From Setophaga petechia (Eukaryota > Chordata > Aves > Passeriformes > Parulidae), in contig JANCRA010000009.1 of NCBI GenBank assembly GCA_024362935.1, positions 13,100,001 to 13,164,000 on the forward strand: a DNA stretch of 64,000 nt, given 5' to 3'. The notes beneath the pieces were generated by a model. It saw only the letters and a program-made list of their open reading frames with translations, was not told the origin of the DNA and did no database searches. The first letter of the stretch is position 1; every line of letters starts with the position of its first letter. A program made the position numbers and the translations under genes. This document shows, piece by piece, positions 41,201 through 49,703 of the stretch.

Positions 41201-44200
41201 GGCACACTGCTGGTGCATGATCAGTTTGCTGCATGCCTGGACTCTCAAGTCCCTCCCTGCAAAGCTGTTTGCCAGACAATGTGCCCCCCGTGTGCAATGA
41301 AGCATGGAGAGCCTCCTTGTCAGAGGCCGGGCTTTTTATTTCCCTTCACTGAACTCAGTTTCCCAAGTTTCCCATCTGCCAGTTTCTCCAGCCTGCTGAG
41401 CTCCCTCTGAATGGCAGCACCACCAGCTGGTGCCATCAACTCCCCCTGCACATTTCATATCCTCTGCAAACTCCCTGAGGGTGCACACGCCACTGTTGCT
41501 AATGAAAGGTTAAACACTACTGGAGCCCCCATGCCACTCATCAGAGCCCACCCAGACAGCCAGCTTTCCATCCACTTCATTGTCCACAGGCATAGCCCAT
41601 ACTTCCATCAGTTTGTTATGACATTACAGGAGACAGGATTGAGCTCAAACTCCTTGCTGAAATTGAGATGAACAACACCCACTGTTTTCCCCACATTCAT
41701 GAAGGCAGTCATGTCATCACAGAAGCCCTTTGGGTTGGTAAGCATGAGTGCCCCTTCATAAAAATATGGTGGCTTCTCCCAGTCACCCTCTTGTCCTTCA
41801 TGTTTGTCTTATCCTTCCTTGTTTGGCAGTGATACTGAGGATTACTTGCTCCACCACCTTCCCAGGGACTGAGGTACCACTAGCCAACTTATCCTTGCCA
41901 TCCTAGAAGACCAGGGTGATATTCTTCTAGTCCTGAGGAATCTCCCCCAGTCACCATCACCTTTCAAAGATTATCAAGTCTTGCACTGACATTATCAAGC
42001 TTGGCCAGCTCTTGTATGAGCCTGCCATCAGGTCCTGTGGACTTCTGTACGTTGAGTTTGTTTAAATGTTCCCTAAACCAGTCCTCCTCCAGTGAGAGTA
42101 ACTCTTCTTTGCTCCAGACTTACTCATGAGTTTCAGGAGCCTGGGTTTGCTGAGGGTGAGTCTTAATAATATCAATCAAGGCAAAGAAGGTTCCAAGTTC
42201 CTTGCCCTCTTTCATGTCCTTCTCCTAACCCTGCCCTCCATTCATAAGAAGGCCTATTATTATTTTCCCTAGTCTCCTCTTAGCTGATACACCTGCAGGA
42301 GCCCTTTTCCTTACCTTTCACAAGTTGAAATCTCTCACCAGATTCAACTCCAGGTGGGCTCTGGCTTTCCTAATGGCATACCTGCACTCTCAGACAGTGT
42401 CTCCATGTTACCTGACTGTATTTCCATCTCTTGTGTGCTTCCTTTCTCATGTTTGAGCTTTCTCAGGAGCTCCTGTTTGTGCATGTGGGCCTCCTGCCAT
42501 CTTTGTCTGCCTTTCTGCATGTGGGGATGGATCATTATTGTAGAAGAAGAGCCTTGAAAACCAACCAGCTCTGACCCTGTCTCACAGTGCAATTTCAACA
42601 CTCACACATATAATTTATTCAACAAACCAATACAAGAAATGAATGCTGAAGTCTCTTGCTATATCATTATTCTTATTCCCTGTGATTTCACTAAGGCAGC
42701 TTCCCCTCCTTTTTCAACAATTAAACACATTAAAATGACTCAGTATCTTTTACATTAAGTATATCAGGAAGACTCTTTCCAGCTAATACATTTTAATAAG
42801 ACAAGAACTGTTCAGACTATTTTTAAACTACTGAGAAACCATTCACAAAAGAGACCAACAGACCCCTGAAGACACCACCAAAAAAGCCTCAAGAGACTTC
42901 ACCCGACAGTAGTGAAGTTTTTCATGCACAGAGACTGTACGAATTTATCTTAGCAACACTCTTCCACCTGATTGGCAAATCTGTTATGCACATCTAATTT
43001 GATAAAGCAGTCTTCAGCAGTCAGCTGTGGCCAAGACTCTTCTGGCTAAGCAACCAGATCTTTCAGCATGGAAATAAATATCCTCTCCTAAGGATTTACT
43101 GGGAAAAGGGCAGCAGGATAAGAACAGGGTAAGTTTATCTGGCCTACAATACATCAACAAAGGACCACAGGGTAGGTGGAAAATACAGTGCCTTGGCACA
43201 AATGGACAACTCCAAGATTAATTTGTTCACATGCAATTCACTTTCAAGAGGTTTCTGAAAAAGATGTTCCCAGGAGTGGACCACTGATAGAAAAATTCTA
43301 ACTCCAGATGCAGCTCGTGGCCAGGTCACTTGTACAACACAGGCAGAAACTATAAATTCTCTGTGAGAAGGACATATTTTTGTTGTGTGCAAGGCATACA
43401 TGCACAAAGAAGGATAACATATGTCTAGGAGCTATCAGATGCTACTATAACAAACCAGTAACTTTTCATGCCCAAATGTCATTATTAATTCAGACAACTG
43501 TAATGGATTTCTTTCAGTATAACTCCCCAAAGCACATATCAGTCTCTGGAGCTAGAGGTATCTTCGAAAAATCCAGAATTTCCCCTAGCCCTTATTGTGT
43601 TTTCTAATACAAAGTAAGCATACCTCAGTTGGCCTTGCCACAAAGCAGAGAGAAAATTCATTGCAGGAAGAAACTTACAAGCTGGTAAAAGTTCAAGCCC
43701 TGTAGCTACCACAGTAACCAAAAGACCAGGGTGACTAGCTATACAGTTTCTTGCAAACAAAGCTATCCAAAGTAGGAAAAAAACAGCAAGGCACCATCTT
43801 AAATGCAACTGAAATCTTGTATTGCCCACTTCATTATTTAATGCATTGTGTACTCTGAAGGTTAACACATGCTGTGCATTAACATCGTGTCATCTGGCAC
43901 AAGCAGACAGAAGCAGAACCTGTCAATCACCAGTGTTCCCCTCCTTGTGTTAAATGGCCAAGAATTGAGGATAAGAAAAGGAAAGAAATTTTAGACAGAC
44001 TTTAAAGTTCTATATTACCACCAATCTTATCTTTATGTCTTTTGAGAGTATGACTAGAACCCACTGGAAAAGCTGGACATTTTTGGATCCCTTCAAAACC
44101 TGGACATGTAATATGAGAATTCCTGTTCAATTCCTTCAATTCTTATTTATTTTTGTCAAATGTTCCATTATTTCCATTAAAATTTTAATAAGTAAATAGA

Positions 44201-46819
44201 CTTGCTTATAACACTAGAATGTAAAACTCAGAAATTATTTTTATTGTTCAGCAACCAAACTGCAGGAATATGTGCAGGATAGAAAAATGGATGTAAACAC
44301 TGCAGCATTAAAACACAATGCACTGTATAAATATATACAATTATACAATATCACATTTTATATGTAGAGGCAATCCTTTCTTTGGTAATACTCTTTCATG
44401 CATAAACAACTTACAAATGTTTAAAATTATATGTCCTTGAAGTACCAAGGATGTTAAAACTGAGGAGTTAACTCTTTGCTTTCACAGACTAATCCACCTG
44501 GGACAGAAAAGCAATATTCCTGTTATATTCCCCTTTCACAGTCTGATTCAAGGTTGACTGACCCCAGTATTGTTCCAAACAACTCGTTGAGCTGTGGGTC
44601 AGTTTCTGTTGCAGTGTGATGTATCAATGAGCTAAAAAAAGTAACAATTCTACAACTTAATGTATGGCAAAACTGTGATAATAAAAACCACTTCAAATAG
44701 TGACATCCAGTGATTACGCTCTATGCAGTAGAAAAAACATTTAAAACAGAATTTCTTTACACTTCTAATAATAATTTAATGAAAGGCCTATTTTTGTTTT
44801 GGTTGGGTTTCTTCTCCCTTACAAGTGTTCAAAGAACATAAGGTTCTACGGATTGACATGATTGCAGAGAAAATATCTGCACTAATATTGTCAGTCAAAG
44901 AGATGGGATCTTCCATTATGAGACAGCCTGTGAGCACTATAAATTAGTTCTGTGTATTTATATGCCCGCTTTTATAGTATTTCTTCACTGTTGCCACCCT
45001 ATCAGCATCAAAGACTCTGGTCTAGCCAGATAAGAATGTATTACAGATTCATCAGCACAAAACGGGGAGAGAGCAGGGGGAGGAGGAAGAGGAGAGGCTG
45101 ATGCAAGCAAATTTGCAGCATCTGAAGCTTTTCATAAAATAAAAGCAACTACTTATATTTCTTTACACAAATGGCACATATGGGAAGAAGGCAACTGAAA
45201 TCACCACTTTGAACCACTGGGATGGCTAAATGAGTGCTGTGTACACCACTATCTTTATAAAAGGCAAGGAAAAACAGTAGAAGAAAAAGCATCATCATGA
45301 TCCCTTCTGATTGCCTCAAAGTTACTCCATACAAAATCATCTGAATACATTTTCCCATTCTGTAAGCTGCCACTTGCAAGCTGGAATTTATGAAATTACC
45401 TAACAACTGACAGACAAGCTTTTTGCTTCTGTGGAAGGCAATTCAAATTATTTCTGTTTTCGAAGAGCAAATTTACTATCCAGGCCATCTCAAAAGCATG
45501 GGTTATTTGGGAAAGGACAGACTCTGTAACATAAATGGGTATTAAAAAAACAAAAGAAAACCACAATACTACAGGAAGCTTCTGGTGAATAAATCCCATA
45601 CAAGGATTAATCAAGACCTGCTAAAAAAGAACACAAGTGTTTCCATTTCTGCTTTCTATCTGCATGTAGGTAGGCATCTATGCATGTACAATAAATACAG
45701 ATATGGGAAAAACTGAATCTGCTATTCTCTAACTGTGATTACAATCTGTTTGCCATCAGAAGTGCTATAGTACCTTACTGGAGCAAAACTACTCATCCCG
45801 GAAAGAATGAAATGCAGCTTTAGGAAGAGCTGTAGAGTATTAGCACTCTCCAAAAACTAAGCTGTGTCTGTGAAAGGAAAAGTGTTTAGCAGAAGGAAAA
45901 CCAAAATATCACAGTGATTTATTACCACCAGTTTTCCCCTGCATAATTTTGATGCACAAGCCATAGCAGTGGAAGAGAATCAAATCCAAAGGTTCACAAT
46001 ACGCTGACAAGCCTATGCTGAAAGAGATGGAAATATTCAGGAATAGAAATAATGAGAAAGAGAACAGATGTAAACATTTATTTCTGCCGCTTACACTCAC
46101 GCCAACAGCTCCCAACTCCAGGAGCCTGTAGCAACCCAGTCTCTGACATCCTAATAATCCTTCTCCTTTCATCTTCTCCCAGCTGACCAGACACATGAAG
46201 AACATCTCTAAAACACAGTAATATATTTCCTTGCTCTCGGCTGGCATTTTAGGCGGGTGGTTTTACCTTTCCCTCCGCCCTGAGCAGAGCACCCCGTCAG
46301 CGCGGAGCAGACACAAGCACGAGTGCTCCGCGCTGGGCTCGGCAGCTCCGCGAAGCTGTTTCGGCTCCCAGGGCCGGTTTCCCCGGAGCGGGCTGTCCCT
46401 GCCCGCACCCCTGGCCCCGCACCCCGCCCCGGGGGCGGGAGGCGCTCCCGGCGCTGCCCCCGCAGCCGGGGCCGCGCAGGGACCCCGCACCGCCCGGCCG
46501 CGCTCCAGCCCGGGTCGGCAACAAACTTCGGGAACGGGGCACCTCGGCTCCCCGCCCGCCTCCCGCGCCGGCCGGGACACAGCGGCCGGGAAAAACAGCG
46601 GCGGCGGCTCCGGCGCCACTCCGAGCTCTCCGTGCCCTCCTCCCTGCCACCCCCTCCTCGGAGGGGCCGAGCGTTCCGGGTCTCCTCCCTTCACCTCGCC
46701 ATGGCGTCCCGGCCCGGCCCCCGCCACTCACCCCGGGCGCGGAGCGGCGGGAGTAGGAAGACGAGGTGGGCGCAGGCAGCGAAGAGGAGCCAGCGGCTGT
46801 AGCCGGGCTCCCGAGACAT
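2064..46819 (-). CDS. B3GLCT: B3GLCT, beta-1,3-glucosyltransferase (15 coding exons, complete)
   Basis: Family knowledge: this ER-lumenal GT31 enzyme transfers glucose from UDP-glucose to O-linked fucose on properly folded thrombospondin type 1 repeats; loss in humans causes Peters-plus syndrome. Seen here: 15 exons on the minus strand, CDS pieces 88, 62, 40, 110, 77, 112, 137, 64, 132, 70, 114, 100, 120, 145 and 168 nt, total 1539 nt, 512 residues plus stop, all with AG/GT borders and compatible phases. Layout: hydrophobic signal peptide (about residues 10-28), a variable acidic linker (30-60), an N-terminal domain with [17 protein letters not shown] and EGAWTILPL, then the catalytic domain with DDD at 363-365, [12 protein letters not shown], and [18 protein letters not shown] at 422-439. 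The C-terminus is REDL, where human has REEL, an ER-retention signal. Human protein is 498 residues; the difference lies mainly in the N-terminus and small insertions. No frameshift or premature stop. Identification rests on near-identical blocks and synteny with HSPH1. Confidence 0.97.
2232..5401 (-). other. B3GLCT intron 14
   Basis: 3170 nt, AT-rich. A run of ten or more T around 3472-3482. No repeat family or extra exon recognised. Confidence 0.9.
5402..5546 (-). CDS. B3GLCT: B3GLCT coding exon 14 (catalytic block)
   Basis: 145 nt, acceptor tatccag, donor CAG|gtctga (a weak donor). Contains [20 protein letters not shown], then [20 protein letters not shown] and THSPLFHQ. Apart from a few substitutions this equals human B3GLCT. 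The acidic DAPDD cluster at 431-435 holds the residue expected to act as catalytic base in GT31 enzymes. Confidence 0.99.
5547..6077 (-). other. B3GLCT intron 13
   Basis: 531 nt, polypyrimidine-rich before exon 14 (poly-T on the minus strand). Nothing else recognised. Confidence 0.9.
6078..6197 (-). CDS. B3GLCT: B3GLCT coding exon 13
   Basis: 120 nt, acceptor ttatag, donor GG|gtaatt. Reads [20 protein letters not shown] then [19 protein letters not shown]. The acceptor at 6198-6199 gives SILRLRKLL, like human SISRLQHLL. A second AG nine bases into the exon (6189-6190 on the plus strand) would keep frame and drop three residues, a possible tandem acceptor. Confidence 0.97.
6198..7159 (-). other. 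B3GLCT intron 12
   Basis: 962 nt. Holds the 48-nt exon-like segment at 6797-6844, listed separately. Confidence 0.9.
6797..6844 (-). other. Candidate in-frame cassette exon in B3GLCT intron 12
   Basis: Minus strand: acceptor ccttctttag, 48 nt, donor CAG|gtcagt. The host intron is phase 2; read in that phase the segment has no stop and adds [16 protein letters not shown] between DDDTLI and SILRLRKLL, keeping the frame on both sides. Not part of the human protein that I know. The same frame stays open beyond the donor for about 30 more codons, so it may instead be a relic of coding-derived sequence. Inference only; no transcript evidence here. Confidence 0.35.
7160..7259 (-). CDS. B3GLCT: B3GLCT coding exon 12 (DDD motif)
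   Basis: 100 nt, acceptor tttttag, donor AAG|gtatat. Reads [20 protein letters not shown] then [15 protein letters not shown] at residues 363-365 is the metal/UDP-sugar binding motif of GT31 enzymes. NHT at 350-352 is a potential glycosylation sequon. Confidence 0.98.
7260..8945 (-). other. B3GLCT intron 11
   Basis: 1686 nt. Contains a GC-richer island at about 7990-8255 and a 12-bp inverted repeat at 8267-8300; the rest is unremarkable AT-rich sequence. Confidence 0.9.
8267..8300. repeat. Inverted repeat, 12-bp perfect arms
   Basis: Arms AAATACTATTTC and GAAATAGTATTT around a 10-nt spacer, immediately beside the GC-richer island of intron 11. AT-rich, so partly expected by chance. Confidence 0.7.
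8946..9059 (-). CDS. B3GLCT: B3GLCT coding exon 11
   Basis: 114 nt, acceptor tttgcag, donor AGAG|gtgagc. Reads [20 protein letters not shown] then [17 protein letters not shown], with the invariant VKQTW and LGIPNTDR blocks of the family. Confidence 0.98.
11292..11377 (-). other. Candidate poison exon in B3GLCT intron 10
   Basis: Minus strand: acceptor actttcctcacag, 86 nt, donor CTG|gtaagt (full U1 match). Included between exons 10 and 11 it would hit TAG after six codons and shift frame, so it could only lower protein output through NMD. In another frame it is open throughout, reading from [18 protein letters not shown] to SFRELFLP. Not alike to any part of B3GLCT. Confidence 0.3.
11482..11498. 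repeat. (T)17 homopolymer
   Basis: Seventeen T then cttcttctttt on the plus strand, inside intron 10. Could be the tail of an old minus-strand retroposon, but no body is recognisable. Confidence 0.9.
12981..13050 (-). CDS. B3GLCT: B3GLCT coding exon 10
   Basis: 70 nt, acceptor tatatag, donor AGAA|gtaagt. Reads [20 protein letters not shown] then GDR, the start of the GT31 catalytic domain; human has [23 protein letters not shown]. Confidence 0.98.
13051..14047 (-). other. B3GLCT intron 9
   Basis: 997 nt, AT-rich; nothing recognised. Confidence 0.9.
14048..14179 (-). CDS. B3GLCT: B3GLCT coding exon 9
   Basis: 132 nt, phase 0 at both ends, acceptor ttgatag, donor TGT|gtaagt. Starts [20 protein letters not shown] and ends [12 protein letters not shown]. 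Compared with human, four extra residues sit between CTDDV and CATTF (NSYEVDH against DFY). Confidence 0.98.
14180..16689 (-). other. B3GLCT intron 8
   Basis: 2510 nt. Short open frames such as plus 16041-16286 have no domain features. No repeat family recognised. Confidence 0.9.
16690..16753 (-). CDS. B3GLCT: B3GLCT coding exon 8
   Basis: 64 nt, acceptor tgcatag, donor GAG|gtaagc. Reads [20 protein letters not shown] plus E; human has [21 protein letters not shown]. Linker between the two domains. Confidence 0.97.
16754..17592 (-). other. B3GLCT intron 7
   Basis: 839 nt, AT-rich; nothing recognised. Confidence 0.9.
17593..17729 (-). CDS. B3GLCT: B3GLCT coding exon 7
   Basis: 137 nt, acceptor tttacag, donor AA|gtaaga. 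Begins [20 protein letters not shown] and ends [16 protein letters not shown] plus a split Lys. Almost every residue matches human; end of the N-terminal domain. Confidence 0.98.
17730..19287 (-). other. B3GLCT intron 6
   Basis: 1558 nt with one CR1 3' fragment at about 17981-18148; otherwise nothing recognised. Confidence 0.9.
17981..18148 (-). mobile_element. CR1 LINE 3' fragment
   Basis: Plus strand reads as the reverse complement of a CR1 tail: a gaatcccagagtcagagaat start, then tctagtccaatt, ggctgcccaggactctgtcc and ctctctgagcaacctgtat. Minus orientation, same sense as B3GLCT, old and diverged. Confidence 0.75.
19288..19399 (-). CDS. B3GLCT: B3GLCT coding exon 6
   Basis: 112 nt, acceptor ttttttag, donor AAG|gtgaaa. 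Reads [18 protein letters not shown] then [19 protein letters not shown], closely matching human. NSS is a potential N-glycosylation sequon. Ends in phase 0. Confidence 0.97.
19400..21829 (-). other. B3GLCT intron 5
   Basis: 2430 nt, AT-rich. Open frames around 20056-20643 occur on both strands but lack any recognisable feature. Nothing else seen. Confidence 0.9.
21830..21906 (-). CDS. B3GLCT: B3GLCT coding exon 5
   Basis: 77 nt, acceptor cttaaag, donor GA|gtaagt. Reads [20 protein letters not shown] then LPLMT, matching human [23 protein letters not shown]. Confidence 0.97.
22925..23060. mobile_element. Possible fragment of a second LTR
   Basis: The stretch with ggaaattaagcaccacacag followed by a C-rich run resembles, from memory, the edge of another common songbird LTR family. 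Borders and orientation are uncertain. Confidence 0.3.
23146..23565 (-). mobile_element. Solo LTR of an endogenous retrovirus
   Basis: On the minus strand about 420 nt running from TGTCAATATC to CTAATACA, i.e. TG...CA ends, with an AATAAA at 23214-23219 near its 3' part and no internal coding region on either side. A catttct heptamer lies at 23137-23143 and 23566-23572, a possible target duplication (offset by two bases on one side). I recognise the body as a common songbird LTR type but cannot name the family with certainty. The open frames inside are not genes. Confidence 0.7.
25256..25317. repeat. 31-bp tandem duplication
   Basis: Two copies of a unit starting ttttgaagaccgagaaatta, second copy with one T-to-C change and slightly different end. 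Simple local slippage or duplication in intron 4. Confidence 0.9.
27195..27620 (-). mobile_element. CR1 LINE 3' fragment, about 425 bp
   Basis: Plus strand is a reverse-complemented CR1 end: tcatagaatcctagaacagc, then gggacacc, ggttgctcagaactccaacc, caccacctctctggcaaact-like wording, and ctgttaagtactgaaaggcc. Minus orientation, same sense as B3GLCT. Confidence 0.85.
28333..28537 (+). mobile_element. CR1 LINE 3' end, about 205 bp
   Basis: Reads in plus sense: atttcttcactgaaagagtg, then gcattggaacaagcttccca, gtggtggagtcacc, and the terminal gatgattctatgattc characteristic of CR1 tails. Confidence 0.9.
31523..31566. repeat. Perfect hairpin, 19-bp arms, 6-nt loop
   Basis: Left arm TTGTGTTATCAAAGACAAC (31523-31541), loop aaagca, right arm its exact complement (31548-31566). 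No mismatch. In intron 4. Confidence 0.95.
33264..33373 (-). CDS. B3GLCT: B3GLCT coding exon 4
   Basis: 110 nt, acceptor tttacag, donor AAG|gtaagt. Reads [20 protein letters not shown] then [16 protein letters not shown]. The block through [11 protein letters not shown] is identical to human B3GLCT; start of the N-terminal domain. Confidence 0.97.
33532..33554. repeat. (AC)n microsatellite
   Basis: About 11 AC units followed by an A run; in intron 3. Confidence 0.95.
34424..34439. repeat. (A)16 homopolymer
   Basis: Preceded by a short cacaca stretch, followed by purine-rich sequence; in intron 3. Confidence 0.9.
36343..36382 (-). CDS. B3GLCT: B3GLCT coding exon 3 (40-nt microexon-like)
   Basis: Acceptor cttctag, donor AGAG|gtaagt. 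Reads [13 protein letters not shown] plus a split Glu, aligning with human LEKSGISRKNDID. Too short for ORF searches; found from splice sites, phase (0 in, 1 out) and the EKS and IS residues shared with human. Confidence 0.87.
36564..36611. repeat. Perfect hairpin, 22-bp arms, 4-nt loop
   Basis: Left arm 36564-36585 (agtaatagtatgcaagcata plus ta), loop ttcc, right arm 36590-36611 its exact complement. No mismatch; lies about 180 bp upstream of exon 3 in transcription order. Confidence 0.97.
37213..37274 (+). repeat. 62-bp duplicate, copy A
   Basis: Begins tacaaaaagaaaagggaccc and ends cctaaactat. Identical over 62 bp to 39306-39367, same orientation; flanks are unrelated. In intron 2. Confidence 0.95.
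38471..38533. repeat. 31-bp tandem duplication
   Basis: Two adjacent copies of a unit beginning tttgaattaataaag and ending tactcaaaaac, differing by a few bases. Confidence 0.9.
38726..38787 (-). CDS. B3GLCT: B3GLCT coding exon 2
   Basis: 62 nt, acceptor ctttcag, donor CAG|gtaata. Completes the exon 1 split codon and reads [21 protein letters not shown] apart from the split Ala: the end of the signal region and a start of the acidic linker. Human has LAFGLASEDTKKEV at this place, so similarity is only modest; phase fit and position carry the call. Confidence 0.85.
39068..39135 (+). repeat. Degenerate tRNA-like sequence
   Basis: Contains an A-box-like tagctcacttgg and a downstream ATGTG/CACAT stem position like an anticodon arm, but no good B box. 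Could be the head of an old tRNA-derived SINE. Not a functional tRNA gene. Confidence 0.25.
39306..39367 (+). repeat. 62-bp duplicate, copy B
   Basis: Identical to 37213-37274, direct orientation, 2.09 kb away with exon 2 between them. No target duplication or poly(A) seen at its borders. Confidence 0.95.
40001..40113 (-). mobile_element. tRNA-Ile-derived SINE with CR1-type tail (TguSINE1-like)
   Basis: On the minus strand a tRNA-like head with A box TTGCTCAGTTG and B box GGATTCAATCC, followed by gggtcctttccaagttagaa and a tail ending attctgtgattctga as in CR1. The head resembles tRNA-Ile. Family knowledge: zebra finch TguSINE1 has this build and is mobilised by CR1. Diverged copy, not a tRNA gene. 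Confidence 0.75.
40585..42605 (-). mobile_element. CR1 LINE, about 2.0 kb 3' part, decayed
   Basis: The whole stretch reads as a reverse-complemented CR1: 3' tail at 40585-40740 (ttgttgaggttggaaaggat), an inserted or expanded A-rich tract at about 40748-40800, then ctaaacagccccagctcctt, cctggactcactccagtatg and the region for the C-terminal part of the reverse transcriptase, continuing to ccaaccagctctgaccctgt. All frames are interrupted. Minus orientation, same sense as B3GLCT. Open frames such as plus 40934-41410 are shadows of it. Confidence 0.9.
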
Positions 46820-47205
46820 CTTGGTGGGGGCCGCGGAGCCGCACGGCGCGGCGAGGAGGCGGAGGGCACGGTGCGCCCGGCTGCCCGCCTCTGCCGCAGG
46901 AGCTGGGGCGAGCGGCCTCCGGCTGGTGGCGGTGTCGCGGTCGCCGCCTGCCTGCCCGCCCTTCTCCTCCTCCTCCTCCTGGTGCTGCTGCTGCTGCCGC
47001 CTTCCCGTTCCCTCCTCCCGGCAGGACCGGCCGCCAGCGCCGGCAGCGGGGGGAGGCGCTCGGCGGCCGCGGCGCCCTCTGGCGGCAGCAGCGGGAGAGG
47101 CAGCGCTCCCGCGGCTCCCCGCGCTCCCGGGGTGCTCGTCACGGGACAGCCGCCACCCCCGGCACTGGGAGTGAGCATCCTGCCCCAGATAATCCCAGTA
47201 AGCGC
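46240..47205. promoter_or_regulatory. CpG island, B3GLCT promoter and 5' end
   Basis: Very GC- and CpG-rich, covering the start codon, donor of exon 1, the 5'UTR and the beginning of intron 1. No TATA box seen; transcription probably starts in 46830-47180. The 5'UTR side has short GGA and GCA triplet runs (about 46960-47000). Long open frames here on both strands result from base composition. Confidence 0.85.
46732..46819 (-). CDS. B3GLCT: B3GLCT coding exon 1 (signal peptide)
   Basis: Encodes [20 protein letters not shown] followed by a Leu/Pro-rich end, a typical signal peptide. Start chosen at 46817-46819 because the hydrophobic core follows directly and the -3 base is A; the frame stays open further upstream through the CpG island, but that part is low-complexity Pro/Ala/Arg. 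Donor is G|gtgagt, phase 1, matching exon 2. The sequence differs from the human signal peptide, as is usual for such segments. Confidence 0.9.
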
Positions 47206-47214
47206 AGCTCTCCT

Positions 47215-47392
47215 GACCCACTAACTCTTCTTTACCAGCCGTTGGAACGGGCTGCCAGGGGGGTGGTGGAGTCACCAACTTTGGAGGTGCTTAATGGAAG
47301 ATGGTGGGGTTGACATGGTGGTGTTCGGTCGTGGTTTGGACTCAATGATCAAAGAGGTCTTTTCCAACCTAATTGGTTCTGTTATTCTGCGA
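47215..47392 (+). mobile_element. CR1 LINE 3' end abutting the CpG island
   Basis: Plus sense: cgttggaacgggctgccagg, ggtggtggagtcaccaactt, then tggactcaatgatcaaagag and gtcttttccaacctaattgg. Typical CR1 3' region, directly upstream of the B3GLCT promoter. Confidence 0.92.
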
Positions 47393-49652
47393 AATGTTAC
47401 CCAGGACTCCAAGAGGAACCTTATCCACCAAAGCAAGGGACCTAATTCATCTCTAGACCAACCCTCACAAACCTTACCCAAGAGAGCGCAAACCCTTACC
47501 TTCAGATAGCCTTTCCTAAACTACCTGTGTGACCAGGAGTGTGGACATGGGGTGCAGCATGGAGTACAGGCATGGGATCTGGAGCACGGCCTTGGCACTG
47601 GAGACTCCACAGCTAAAATGACTCACCCTATTTGGCTAAAGAAATGCAGACCTGGAGCTGCACAAAACTGGTTTTAGGGGCAGCACAGAAGACAAAGTAG
47701 ATTTGAACATGCATACATGTCATGATTCAGACAGTAAATTTGGATATAACAGAGCCACAGACCAAAGAAGAAAGATCAAGATTGTGAAACCTTGCTAGTG
47801 AACAAAAAATTGACCCAACATGAATTCCGGTGCAAGGAAGAAGAAACCATCCATGGGAATGTCAGATTTGTCCTAGGGAAGCACACCACATGTTAACAAC
47901 TTGCTATAAGTTCCCCCATACACCCCAGAATTAAACTGCTGTCCTTCAGACCCAGAGAAGCCTCAAAAAGGCAAGCAGTGATAGGACTAGAAACTCAGCA
48001 GTGTGTAGAAAATTTTCAACGCAATGATGTTCTTTCTTTTTTCTGTAACAATTAGATCTGTATTGATAATTATTAGAATTTCATATTTCAACTATAGTAG
48101 CAAGAAACAAAAAGTTCTTGACATAAAAGGTGTGCTTCTTCTTTGCTCTTAAACATGATTTTGAGTGTAACACCTGGTGCCCCTATGTAACAATTCCTTT
48201 CATGCTGGCTACATATAAACATGAATTCCAGTCAGGTCTATTTACACACATTTTCCCATCAAATACTTTTCACACAGACCCCTCCTAACAACCCAACCAT
48301 TCAATATGCACTGACCTCACTGGAGAAAAATGGTGCAGAGTCCAAGTCAACCATGAACTATTTTTAATCCAGCAAGGCCAAACAGCATGAGACCCAACTT
48401 GGATCTTTCTTCAAAACACTGCAACCTTTAGATCTATGGCATTCTTTTCCTCAAGGTCAAGTGGTCACAATAGGATACCTTAAATATGCCAGGGAAGTGA
48501 TAGTGAAGATGAATGGAAACCTTTTCACAGTGATAAACGCTTACCCCATGCAAGCTCAAGCAAGCACATATATATCACAGTAACTTGGTAGCAGACCTCA
48601 CACTTTCCTTTAAAACTCTCGCAATAGAAACATGTTAGCCAGACTTCTTTGGAGTTTTCAACCTGTTTTATGTATTTTCTAAAAACAAATCCCTGATATC
48701 ACAAGGGAAAATGAGGCACAAGCATGAACAACAGCCTGTTATGTGCCTTACAGTACAACTGCTTGTTGCTGACATTCCAACTCACTAAATAAGTTACCAG
48801 CCTCAAGAATAACAATTCTGATGCCAATTAAGTAGAAACTTACATACTATTTCTGATTTTATGTGCATGCTCATCATGAGCAGGAAAAAAATAAGAGAAA
48901 AGTATAAAGTTATCCTTCCATTTCTAGAACTACAACAATATAAAATATATGAAACCTTTTGCTTAACATGTATATCTGCATTTACTTGGTTTTCCTTATA
49001 AGTTTCAGCAGCATTTCCCACCCTTTCTTCCATTTCTCTGTTTTGTGCTGCTTTCTTTAAGAACTTGTACCACAAGGATCATGCCTACAACATCTGGGAT
49101 AAACATAAGACTTTTCACTTTCAAAATGGTTAAGATAATCCCATATTCCAATGCTTCCCCATGCAGTGAGTCTGTAAGGAAAAAAAAACGCAGCCTTTTA
49201 CTTTGATGGAATAAGAGTTTTGGCTTGTCACAAATACAAGAAAAATTCCATTGTAACAACCCCCAAGAAATATGGAATTCTACCATGAAACATAGTGTTC
49301 TCCAACTGTTGAGAAAAATAGCATTTAAGTGTTTTAAATCTTATATTTAGGTCTGTGAGGAGGAAGTATGAAATAAAGCTTTTTCTTGCATTCTACTCTA
49401 GTTACACACTCAGATTGTGTTTGTTATTCTAACTATCCTGCTGAGAATATTCTAACTTTCCCCACTGAAGAAAGTTGAAAATAATGTTCCTTTCTGTTAA
49501 GGAACACAGAGGTTTAGAACACTAGCAGGCCTCCTTTCTTTATAGTATTACATATATTTTAGATTCTTAAATAATACAAATGTAGCACTGTTGCTATCCC
49601 ACCTCTGAGATTAGAAAGGGGGGGCTGCAAATACAAATAAATGCTGCCATGT

Positions 49653-49703
<51 letters not shown>

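Larger units (their letters stand above)
38788..46731 (-). other. B3GLCT intron 1 (7.9 kb)
   Basis: Holds a weak tRNA-like stretch (39068-39135), copy B of the 62-bp duplicate, a tRNA-derived SINE (40001-40113) and a 2-kb CR1 fragment (40585-42605). From 42.7 to 46.2 kb nothing recognised, then the CpG island. Confidence 0.88.

Noticed and set aside
40809..41410. Plus-strand open frames of 101 and 158 codons
   Set aside because: They lie antisense to the decayed CR1 element.
46231..47313. Long open frames (up to 360 codons) on both strands in the B3GLCT CpG island
   Set aside because: Pro/Ala/Gly/Arg-rich low-complexity translations in nearly every frame follow from high GC; only the minus frame with the signal peptide has supporting context.
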